Of a stretch of DNA of 7,739 nucleotides, positions 1 to 5,522 are shown piece after piece (the first letter of the stretch is position 1; each line of letters starts with the position of its first letter). The DNA comes from Arenicella sp. (GTDB taxonomy: Bacteria; Pseudomonadota; Gammaproteobacteria; Arenicellales; Arenicellaceae). The DNA lies in NCBI GenBank assembly GCA_018677115.1, contig JAHHOC010000473.1:1-7739 (forward strand), given 5' to 3'. The position numbers were made by a program, and so were the translations under genes. The notes beneath the pieces are model-generated. The model ran no database searches and was not told where the DNA came from. It saw only the letters and a program-made list of their open reading frames with translations.

Positions 1-669
1 GTTGATAACCGGTGCAATCACCGACTCCTCGGCAAAAATATTCTCACCGCCGCAACGGTCTATAGCCTGGCTGATGAGGTGCTGCCCATTCAATGTTTGC
101 AACGGCTTGTTCCATACCTGGTAAAACACGGATACAGTTTCGGCATCCGCGTAGCGCTTTGTCAGTGCGTTGAGGCTGGTTAAATAGGTGTGTGCAGCGG
201 TCGATGCGATGTGCGCAGTGCCAGCCAGTTTGCCGATGTCTGAAATTGACCGGGCAATGTCTTCAAGTGTTCTGGGTTCATCAATATATAGGGTGAATCC
301 CAGTTGATTTAATTGTTCTATGCTTCTCTGTGTATTGCCACTTTGCCATGCGATTATCAGATCCGGTTGCAGTGCGATGATTCGCTCAATATTCAGGACA
401 TTGTTACTACCCACCCGCTCAATAGATTTCGCTGCCGCAGGATAATCGCTGTAATCCACTGCGGCGACCAGTTTTTCACCAGCGCCGGCGCTGAAAACAT
501 TTTCAACGATATGCGGTGACAGCGCCAATATTCTTTGTGCAGGAGCGGGCAGGGTGACCTCTGCGCCACTGTAATCGGTAAGCGCGATTGCCTGATCTGA
601 GGCGACACTCGTAGCAGCGCAACTTAGCAGCAATGCGAGCGCAACCAGTATTGTTTGTTTGCTAGCCAT
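1..669 (-). CDS. btuF: BtuF-like periplasmic cobalamin-binding protein of a B12 ABC transporter (3' end cut by window edge)
   Basis: I translated 223 residues from the ATG at 669-667; the frame stays open to position 1, so the C-terminus (probably 50-70 residues by comparison with the family) is missing. The N-terminus is a signal peptide: basic MASKQ, a hydrophobic stretch at about 7-16, and a possible cleavage after VAS at residue 24. The Cys at 17 is a poor lipobox. The rest is a class III (BtuF/FhuD-type) binding protein. VDYSDYP (71-77), the segment around IERIIALQPDLIIAWQSGN (94-112) and the YQVWNKPLQTLNGQHLI region (183-199) closely recall E. coli BtuF. It should capture cobalamin in the periplasm and deliver it to the permease encoded upstream in the operon. 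The ATG overlaps the ATPase stop by 8 bases, suggesting translational coupling. Heme-binding HmuT is the alternative, but the AWQSGN-type motif and the riboswitch favour B12. Confidence 0.88.
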   Translation of the reverse strand, partial: MASKQTILVALALLLSCAATSVASDQAIALTDYSGAEVTLPAPAQRILALSPHIVENVFSAGAGEKLVAAVDYSDYPAAAKSIERVGSNNVLNIERIIALQPDLIIAWQSGNTQRSIEQLNQLGFTLYIDEPRTLEDIARSISDIGKLAGTAHIASTAAHTYLTSLNALTKRYADAETVSVFYQVWNKPLQTLNGQHLISQAIDRCGGENIFAEESVIAPVIN

Positions 670-1450
670 CGTCGCTTACTAAAATCGGGCTGCCATGATT
701 GGGGTGAGGCACAATCGTCACCGGTGTTTTGAACAGTATCTCCATGTATGGCTGCGTTATGACCATATCCGGTGTTCCAAAAGCCAGGTTTTCCCCTTGC
801 CGCAGAGCCAATATTTTATCTGCATAGCGGGCGGCCAGGTTAACATCGTGCAAGACCATAACAATGCCTATTTCCTGTTCCGCTAATTGACCGATGGTTT
901 GCATTAACATGCGTTGATGGCCCAGATCAAGCGCGGTAGTCGGTTCGTCGAGGAGCAATAAGCGGGGCAGGCTGCCGGAATTGCGGGATGACCAGAGTTG
1001 AGCTATGACCCGTGCTAGCTGTACGCGCTGCTTTTCACCACCGGACAAGGTTGTATAGCGACGTTGTTCAAGGTCTGCGATGTCCATCAGCGCCATGCAA
1101 CGACGAATGATTTGATCATCTTTCTGCACCCCACTCCGGTGGGGCACACGCCCGAGAGCGACCACCTCATAAACTCGGTATGGAAAGTTCAATAAACTGA
1201 ATTGTGGCAAAACCGCCAGTTGCCGGGCCCGCAATGTCGGGTTCGAGGCGATGTTCTCAAACAGTATAGAGCCTGACTGGTGAGCGATATCGCCTGCGAT
1301 CGATTTGATCAGAGTTGATTTGCCGGCACCATTCGGCCCGATTACACATACGATTTCACCGGGGTTAACATCAAGGCTGATGTCGGTGAGTAGTGGCTGA
1401 GGCGCTTGTTTAGGTCGCACACACAGCTTGTTGACTGACAACAGGCTCAT
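662..1450 (-). CDS. btuD: ABC transporter ATP-binding subunit of the cobalamin importer (BtuD role, HmuV-like sequence)
   Basis: The 262-residue cytoplasmic ATPase should power cobalamin import through the adjacent permease. All nucleotide-binding motifs are intact: Walker A GPNGAGKST (38-46), Q-loop Q83 in LPQFSLLNFPYRV, signature LSGGEKQR (135-142), Walker B LLLLDEP (164-170), D-loop ALD (173-175) and the switch histidine H201 in VLHDVNLA. The FPYRVYEVVALGRVPH stretch (89-104) is typical of the HmuV heme-importer ATPases, so an automatic annotation may well call it heme. The ATG at 1450-1448 directly follows the permease TAG with no gap, and its own stop lies inside the start of the binding-protein gene, so the three transporter genes look translationally coupled. 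The symbol btuD rests on operon context (cobalamin riboswitch, BtuB-like receptor, BtuF-like protein) rather than on the ATPase sequence alone. Confidence 0.93.
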   Translation of the reverse strand: MSLLSVNKLCVRPKQAPQPLLTDISLDVNPGEIVCVIGPNGAGKSTLIKSIAGDIAHQSGSILFENIASNPTLRARQLAVLPQFSLLNFPYRVYEVVALGRVPHRSGVQKDDQIIRRCMALMDIADLEQRRYTTLSGGEKQRVQLARVIAQLWSSRNSGSLPRLLLLDEPTTALDLGHQRMLMQTIGQLAEQEIGIVMVLHDVNLAARYADKILALRQGENLAFGTPDMVITQPYMEILFKTPVTIVPHPNHGSPILVSDDG

Positions 1451-2506
1451 CTATTGCATTCCGTACTGGTGGCGATAACGTAACAGGGAAATAAAAAACG
1501 GCGCGCCCAGAAAAGCGGTTACGATGCCGACCGGAAGTTCAACTGGTGCTATGGCAACGCGGGCAACGGTGTCCGCCAGCAGTAATAATATTGCTCCCCC
1601 CAGAGCTGAAGCGGGCAACAGCAGGCGATGATCAGGGCCAACCATCAGTCGGATTATATGTGGCACGACCAATCCAACAAAAGCAATGCTGCCGGCCAAC
1701 GCAACCGACAAACCCACGCCCAGGGCAACGATTAACACCAACTGCAATTTCACCCGCTGGACACGTATACCGAGGTGCCGCGCCTCGGATTCACCGAGCA
1801 GTAGTGCGTTCAACGCGTTCGCATAGCGCGGCAGGACGAAAACAATCGCAAGGGTGAAAACAGCCGCCACTGCTACTGACTGTTGATTCGCTCCGTCCAG
1901 GCCACCCATTCGCCAAAGGCTTATGCGCCGAAGCATTTCATTGTTGGAAAAATATTCCAGAAGCCCGCTAAGCCCTCCGGCCAATGCGGTGATCGCGACA
2001 CCTGCCAGCAGCATGGTGGCCACCGATGTGCCCCTGCTACTGGTGGCGAGCCGGTAAACAAACAATACGGTTAAAGCGCCACCCGCAAATGCGCCTAAAG
2101 AAACCAGGCTTAAGCCGGCAAGACCCTGCAATGAAGTGAAGCTGGAGGCGAAAAAAATCACCATCGCTGCTCCGGTGGTGGCGCCGGCGGTTACTCCGAT
2201 CAGGGAGGGGTCAGCTAACGGGTTCCTGAACAGACCCTGGGTGACTGCGCCGCAGATCGCCAGCAGTGCACCAATGAATGCTGCCATCAACGCCCTTGGC
2301 AGGCGGATCTCCAGCACAATCATGGTCGTCCGGGAATCGCTTTCCAGCCCCAGCAGGGAACGGGCTGTGGCTGACCAGGGAAGTTCAACGGCGCCAAACA
2401 CAACCGCCGCGAGGAAACATAGCGGTAGCGCCAGGCTAAAACTGGCTAGTAATTTGGTTCGCTGATTAACGTGCGCACTCAAGGTAATTTGGCGGTGAAT
2501 TACCAA
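1451..2506 (-). CDS. btuC: FecCD-family permease of the cobalamin ABC importer (BtuC role)
   Basis: This is an inner-membrane permease of 351 residues, very hydrophobic, with about ten membrane segments, matching the FecCD/BtuC family length. Family signatures are visible: IRLPRALMAAFIGA leading to QGLFRNPLADPSLIGV (67-105), GESEARHLGI (238-247, the cytoplasmic loop expected to contact the ATPase), GSIAFVGLVVPHIIRLMVGPD (272-292), and LPVGIVTAFLGAPFF (324-338) near the end. The closest flavour is HmuU, as for the ATPase, but the neighbours are cobalamin genes. It presumably forms a homodimer carrying B12 across the inner membrane. The start is uncertain: the frame opens after a TGA at 2527-2525, the first plausible codon is TTG at 2506-2504 with no good Shine-Dalgarno, and no in-frame ATG lies near. 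Translation may depend on reinitiation after btuB, whose stop is 30 bp upstream in the same frame. Confidence 0.92.
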   Translation of the reverse strand: MVIHRQITLSAHVNQRTKLLASFSLALPLCFLAAVVFGAVELPWSATARSLLGLESDSRTTMIVLEIRLPRALMAAFIGALLAICGAVTQGLFRNPLADPSLIGVTAGATTGAAMVIFFASSFTSLQGLAGLSLVSLGAFAGGALTVLFVYRLATSSRGTSVATMLLAGVAITALAGGLSGLLEYFSNNEMLRRISLWRMGGLDGANQQSVAVAAVFTLAIVFVLPRYANALNALLLGESEARHLGIRVQRVKLQLVLIVALGVGLSVALAGSIAFVGLVVPHIIRLMVGPDHRLLLPASALGGAILLLLADTVARVAIAPVELPVGIVTAFLGAPFFISLLRYRHQYGMQ

Positions 2507-2536
2507 CGGTGGAGCAACAGTTTTTCAAATAAATAT

Positions 2537-4372
2537 TCAAAACTTATAGCGCAGCGTCAGTTTGCCCTGGCGACCAAGGGTCCGGTAGCGTTCATTAGGG
2601 CCTATTAAATTCAGGGTGTAATCTTTGTCGAATAGATTATCGATGCTGGCCGACAAATTCAGCCTGTCGTTAATTCTATAGGAACCCCTTATGTCTACTA
2701 GACCGTAGCCGGACAGTTCAGTGCCTGAGTTGTCGTGACGTCCATCTTCAATCATCAGGTCAAGCGCCAATTTGAACCTGTTGAAATCGCGCTGCGCACC
2801 CAAGCGCACCGTGGTTTCAGCACGGTCATCGAGCTTAATACCGCTTTCTGCGTCTTTAGCTGATAACAAATCAACCCGCGCGGACAGGATCCAGTCCGCG
2901 ACGGTGGTGCTGAATTCCGCCTCCAGACCGTCAATTTCTGCCTCACCGATATTGGCAGCAAGAAAGGTGTTTGGGTCAAAGCTAAACAGATTAGTGACGT
3001 CGGTCTGATACGCTGACATGCGCCACTGCAGATTGCCATGTTGGCCCAGCAAACTCAGTTCCACAGACTCTGATTCTTCAGCAAGAATGTCCGGGTTACC
3101 GAAGAATGGGAAATACAGGAAGTTGAAAGAGGGTGCGGAGAAAGCCGTGCCATAGCTTAGAACCGCACGTACATTGTCATTAAAGTCATAGTTTAAAGCG
3201 ATACTGCCGTTGGTTTCGTCACCATACGCAGAGTTATCATCATAGCGCAGGTTGCCGACAACACTTATCGGGCCACGGCCATATTGCACCAAGGCAAACA
3301 AGCCAGCATTGTCTCGATCGCTGACCGGGAAACTGTCGGCGGGGGTTATTTTTTCCTGATAGTAATCAGCACCTACTGTGAATGCGATGTATTCACTGGC
3401 TGCATATACGAATTCCGTAGCAAGGCTGTCGCGCCTGGTTGTCAGGTCGGAGGCGAAAACTTCGGTCACAGATTGATCGCTGTTGGTACCCATGGTCGTG
3501 GTCCAGTCCAGCGATTCGTTTAAACGGCTCGCGATGCTCAATGCCGCACTCAGTGTTTCGGTCAATGTCATGGCGCCATTATCTGCACCAAATGTATTGT
3601 CAAACTGACTCTCATTTTCACTGTAAAGTACGGTTAATTGAGCGGACGTATTCTGACCCAGTTGGGTCCGCCCGCCCAGGCTGTAAGAGTTCTCCTCATA
3701 ACTGTCGATATCATCATTGCCGCCACTGACGATACTGGTATGGTCGATTCCGTCACGGTCCTCAAAACCGGCGCTGATATGAAGACTGTTTGTGTCGTTC
3801 CCACTATGCAGGCTGAGGCCATACTCGCTGAATCCATCATTGCCGATGCTCACCAGCAGTGACCCTCTACCGTCGTCGCCGCCTTTTCGAGTGAAGAGTT
3901 GAATTACACCTCCGACCGCATCTGCACCGTATATGCCGGAAAGCGGTCCTTTAACTACCTCAACGCGTTCGATTGCTTCCACCGGGTAGGCGTTCAAGGT
4001 GGCCTGTCCCAAACTAGCGCTGCCCACACGTACGCCGTCAATCAGCACAATGTTTTGCGCGATTGAGGTGCCGCGAAGGAATGTGCCGGTTACTGAACCT
4101 CGTCCACCAGTCGGGGTTACCGATATCCCCGAGAGCTGCTCTAACAGATCCGGGATGTCGACGGCTTGTGCAGCTTCGATATCCTCGAGAGTGAGCACAT
4201 GCGAGGTGGGTAAAACATCCAGTAAATTTTGCGATCCTTTGGCAGTAACCACGATCTCTGTTTTATCAGCCGTGTTGGACTCGCCTTCAGTAGCATGGCC
4301 GGTGCCTGAATTTCCTGTGATTAGAAAGCCCAACAACAATAGGGCTGAAGATTTTCTTGACATCATTAACAC
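2537..4372 (-). CDS. btuB: BtuB-like TonB-dependent outer-membrane vitamin B12 receptor
   Basis: The open frame is 611 codons from a GTG at 4372, close to E. coli BtuB (614). The better start is the ATG at 4363-4361, because AGGTG (4374-4370) then sits 6 nt upstream; that gives 608 residues starting MSRKSSALLLLGFLITG with signal peptidase cleavage near GHA. Numbered from the GTG, TEIVVTA (38-44) is the TonB box. The plug spans about 50-163 with FLRGTS, VLIDGVRV and VEVVKGPLSGIYGADAVGGVI. The rest is a 22-strand-type barrel ending in KLTLRYKF with the usual terminal Phe. SYGTAFSAPSFNFLYFPFFGNPDI and the final NLFDKDY resemble BtuB. The acidic loop at 205-228 (DRDGID, NDDIDSYEEN) lies where BtuB has its calcium-binding loops; that role is inferred. 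It is the first gene of the operon, directly under the cobalamin riboswitch. Confidence 0.93.
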   Translation of the reverse strand: MLMMSRKSSALLLLGFLITGNSGTGHATEGESNTADKTEIVVTAKGSQNLLDVLPTSHVLTLEDIEAAQAVDIPDLLEQLSGISVTPTGGRGSVTGTFLRGTSIAQNIVLIDGVRVGSASLGQATLNAYPVEAIERVEVVKGPLSGIYGADAVGGVIQLFTRKGGDDGRGSLLVSIGNDGFSEYGLSLHSGNDTNSLHISAGFEDRDGIDHTSIVSGGNDDIDSYEENSYSLGGRTQLGQNTSAQLTVLYSENESQFDNTFGADNGAMTLTETLSAALSIASRLNESLDWTTTMGTNSDQSVTEVFASDLTTRRDSLATEFVYAASEYIAFTVGADYYQEKITPADSFPVSDRDNAGLFALVQYGRGPISVVGNLRYDDNSAYGDETNGSIALNYDFNDNVRAVLSYGTAFSAPSFNFLYFPFFGNPDILAEESESVELSLLGQHGNLQWRMSAYQTDVTNLFSFDPNTFLAANIGEAEIDGLEAEFSTTVADWILSARVDLLSAKDAESGIKLDDRAETTVRLGAQRDFNRFKLALDLMIEDGRHDNSGTELSGYGLVDIRGSYRINDRLNLSASIDNLFDKDYTLNLIGPNERYRTLGRQGKLTLRYKF

Positions 4373-4379
4373 CTGTTTC
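4370..4379 (-). promoter_or_regulatory. btuB ribosome-binding region and start choice
   Basis: On the minus strand the leader ends GAAACAGGTG, then TTA ATG ATG. The AGGTG core overlaps the GTG at 4372-4370, so that GTG cannot use it. Spacing is only 3 nt to the first ATG (4366-4364) and a good 6 nt to the second (4363-4361). The second ATG is therefore the most likely start. The same ten bases can pair with a segment of the riboswitch leader (4426-4436), so this site is probably the regulated element. Confidence 0.65.
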
Positions 4380-4425
4380 GTATCTATACCCTGCTAGGGG
4401 TAGCATAAAAAGGTGATAAAGCGAG

Positions 4426-4436
4426 GAAACAAGGTG
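4426..4436 (-). promoter_or_regulatory. Candidate anti-Shine-Dalgarno segment of the riboswitch expression platform
   Basis: The leader RNA reads CACCUUGUUUC here. It can pair with GAAACAGGUG at 4379-4370 over ten base pairs with one bulged U, covering the btuB ribosome-binding site. The segment lies within the interval enclosed by a second possible stem, AAGCGAG (4463-4457) with CTCGCTT (4425-4419), which may compete or stack with it. A small hairpin, TACCC with GGGTA, lies between the two partners. The pairing is seen in the sequence; its role as the ligand-controlled switch is inference. Confidence 0.5.
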
Positions 4437-4470
4437 GGCGGTGGGGGAACTAAGCACTCGCTTGGCCTTG

Positions 4471-4492
4471 GATGGCAGCCCTCCGCTCCATC
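4471..4492 (-). other. Hairpin in the btuB leader downstream of the aptamer
   Basis: GATGG and CCATC (5 bp), with a nested AGC/GCT pair, close a GGAGG loop with one bulged G. There is no U-run after it, so it is not an intrinsic terminator. The GGAGG loop looks like a Shine-Dalgarno but no start codon follows at a useful distance. It is probably a structural part of the region between aptamer and btuB. Confidence 0.4.
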
Positions 4493-4528
4493 AATGGTTA
4501 ACAACTCTGTCGCGTGAGCGATTTTTTA

Positions 4529-4661
4529 GGCCGGTTCCGGACTCTTGTGGCCTGCGGCCATCAATTACCGTTGCGGGGGCAGTGTTGGGATTGCACCAAC
4601 TTCCCGTTTAACCGTTGTTCGCTGCCGGAAAAATACATCTTGGCAGGGTCAAACGGCACCT
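4529..4661 (-). ncRNA. Cobalamin riboswitch (AdoCbl/B12 aptamer) in the btuB leader
   Basis: The minus strand shows the class's conserved blocks in order. AGGTGCC opens at 4661. GTTTGACC pairs with GGTTAAAC over 8 bp, with an inner CTGCC/GGCAG stem between them. AACGGGAAG follows, then a GTTGG stem closing with CCAAC around TGCAATC, then CTGCCCCCGCAACGGTAA (4582-4565). The 3' end is the B12-box region GCCACAAGAGTCCGGAACCGGCC, slightly divergent from the usual GCCACTG. These are hallmarks of the Rfam Cobalamin family. Binding of adenosylcobalamin or a related corrinoid should lower expression of the downstream btuB-led uptake operon. It starts about 8 nt after the predicted transcription start, and about 155 nt separate it from the btuB ATG, leaving room for an expression platform. 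Confidence 0.96.
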
Positions 4662-4675
4662 GAGTTCTGCGCGAA

Positions 4676-4703
4676 ATTATAGGACTACCAAGTTTAAAGT
4701 CAA
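4676..4703 (-). promoter_or_regulatory. Sigma70 promoter of the B12 uptake operon
   Basis: The -35 TTGACT (4703-4698) and -10 TATAAT (4681-4676) are separated by 16 bp on the minus strand, five of six and six of six matches to consensus. The predicted start near 4669 lies just before the first conserved riboswitch block at 4661, which is the arrangement expected for a leader-controlled operon. The preceding heat-shock terminator ends only about ten bases upstream of the -35, insulating this promoter. Confidence 0.85.
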
Positions 4704-4711
4704 TCAAAGAA

Positions 4712-4740
4712 GTAAAAAAGGCGGGCCATAGGCCCGCCTT
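4712..4740 (-). terminator. Intrinsic terminator of the hsp20 gene
   Basis: On the minus strand AAGGCGGGCC, loop TAT, GGCCCGCCTT forms a perfect 10-bp GC-rich stem, followed by a run of six T (overlapping the stem end) and then AC. It begins 26 bp after the heat-shock gene stop. It is oriented for that gene and shields the B12 operon promoter from heat-shock read-through. The plus-strand side also has a few T, but no plus-strand gene ends here. Confidence 0.92.
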
Positions 4741-4766
4741 TATGTTGTTGCCAGGCTGTTGAATCT

Positions 4767-5228
4767 TTATGCGGCTTGATGCTCGTGAGTGATGGTCTGG
4801 GGCTCGTTGCTTTCAATATTAATCGAGCGTGGTTTCATCGCTTCCGGAACTTCCTTGACCAGGCTTATGGTCAGCAAGCCATCCTGTAGTTTTGCTTCAG
4901 TAATCTCGATATGATCCGCCAGGTTGAACTTGCGTTCAAACGAGCGATTAGCGATTCCCTGATGTAAAAATGTACTGGTCGTGTCAGCCGTTTCTTTTTT
5001 ACCGCTAATGGTGAGCACACCATTTTCAACCTGGATATCAAGTTCGGCCTGTTTAAATCCCGCCACGGCGAGGGTAATGGCATAGTTGTCTTCCTCTACA
5101 ACTTCAATGTTGTAAGGCGGATAACCTGCCGATGATTTTTCTGTCTGGAACGCGGCGTCAAGCAACGAACCAAATCGGTCAAAACCAACGCTGCTGCGGT
5201 ATAAAGGTGCTAAATCAATACGATTCAT
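4767..5228 (-). CDS. ibpA: Small heat-shock protein, Hsp20/alpha-crystallin family (IbpA-like)
   Basis: This cytoplasmic ATP-independent holdase should bind unfolding proteins and pass them to DnaK/ClpB. I start at the ATG 5228-5226 because AGGAG (5239-5235) precedes it by 6 nt and MNRIDLAPLYRSSVGFDRF matches the IbpA N-terminus (MRNFDLSPLYRSAIGFDRL); the frame is open upstream to 5381 but that part crosses the promoter and is not family-like. The protein has 153 residues. The alpha-crystallin domain runs about 37-127: YPPYNIEVVEEDNYAITLAVAGF, GVLTISGKK, GIANRSFERKFNL and the closing LQDGLLTISL. The C-terminal extension has the I-x-I oligomerisation motif (I136, I138) after KPRS. The gene stands alone between a sigma32-type promoter and its own terminator. 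Whether to call it ibpA or simply hsp20 is a naming choice. Confidence 0.95.
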   Translation of the reverse strand: MNRIDLAPLYRSSVGFDRFGSLLDAAFQTEKSSAGYPPYNIEVVEEDNYAITLAVAGFKQAELDIQVENGVLTISGKKETADTTSTFLHQGIANRSFERKFNLADHIEITEAKLQDGLLTISLVKEVPEAMKPRSINIESNEPQTITHEHQAA

Positions 5229-5234
5229 AATAAT

Positions 5235-5330
5235 CTCCTGTTTATTCTCAAATTGAGCAATAAGTGTTAAGTGAATGCCGCTTGCGGACCCCGCATACCG
5301 GCTTACAGTTAGACGAATCTCATAGAGACT
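5235..5330 (-). promoter_or_regulatory. Structured 5' leader of the heat-shock gene, possible ROSE-like RNA thermometer
   Basis: The leader can form three hairpins in a row. AGUCUC/GAGAUU has a 3-nt loop (5330-5316). UGCGG/CCGCA is nested in an outer GCCG/CGGC stem (5302-5277). The third is UUAUU, bulged G, CUCA, loop, UGAG, AAUAA (5263-5242), two nucleotides from the AGGAG ribosome-binding site. A UUGCU motif, characteristic of ROSE thermometers upstream of the Shine-Dalgarno, lies in the last hairpin. In the fold I draw, AGGAG is next to the hairpin rather than inside it. GUCUC of the first hairpin could alternatively pair with GAGAU of the site. The thermometer role is inference from structure plus the known regulation of ibpA genes. 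Confidence 0.4.
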
Positions 5331-5342
5331 TCGACATCCAAT

Positions 5343-5370
5343 AGATAGGGCGCAACGGGTTCGTTTCAAG
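5343..5370 (-). promoter_or_regulatory. Sigma32 (RpoH) heat-shock promoter of hsp20
   Basis: The minus strand has CTTGAAA (5370-5364), a 13-bp spacer and CCCTATCT (5350-5343). These match the RpoH consensus CTTGAAA and CCCCATNT at 7 of 7 and all but one of the specified positions. Transcription should start near 5336, giving a leader of about 108 nt. A 6-bp inverted repeat AACGGG/CCCGTT (5376-5371 with 5359-5354) brackets the -35. Confidence 0.85.
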
Positions 5371-5422
5371 CCCGTTCTCAAAAATAATCTTGGCCTGTTG
5401 GAAACTCCTTATCAGGGTTGCT

Positions 5423-5450
5423 TTGTTATGACAGCAGCCTCCGGTATAAC
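5423..5450 (+). promoter_or_regulatory. Candidate sigma70 promoter of the RNA methyltransferase gene
   Basis: TTGTTA (5423-5428) and TATAAC (5445-5450) are 16 bp apart on the plus strand, about 70 bp before the methyltransferase ATG. The -35 is only a four-of-six match. A short inverted repeat, TAACGC/GCGTTA with a 5-nt loop (5447-5463), overlaps the -10 and the expected start. Nothing else recognisable lies between here and 5522. Confidence 0.4.
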
Positions 5451-5522
5451 GCAAATGGCGTTAATAAACTGATATAGTTGCGCCAATTTCGAGAACCTGA
5501 TTTTCTACCATAAAAACCCCCT

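Noticed and set aside
2136..2465. Plus-strand open frame of 109 codons opposite the permease gene
   Set aside because: Antisense shadow of the hydrophobic permease; low-complexity Ala/Ser/Pro translation typical of such shadows.
662..2506. Assignment of the ATPase and permease to heme uptake (hmuV/hmuU)
   Set aside because: Sequence flavour is HmuUV-like, but the operon has a cobalamin riboswitch, a BtuB-like receptor and a BtuF-like binding protein, and no heme-handling gene is in view.
4370..4372. GTG at 4372 as the btuB start
   Set aside because: This GTG is part of the AGGTG Shine-Dalgarno itself; the ATG at 4363 has correct spacing to it.
3999..4397. Plus-strand open frame of 132 codons opposite btuB
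   Set aside because: Shadow of the receptor's signal peptide and plug; the composition is an antisense reading of a conserved gene, and it has no family-like sequence.
4471..4492. Hairpin with GGAGG loop as a terminator or a second ribosome-binding site
   Set aside because: No U-run follows and no start codon lies at a usable distance; kept only as a leader hairpin.
5229..5381. N-terminal 51-residue extension of the Hsp20 frame starting at 5381
   Set aside because: It crosses the sigma32 promoter and leader, does not look like any Hsp20 N-terminus, and the ATG at 5228 has an excellent ribosome-binding site and an IbpA-like start.
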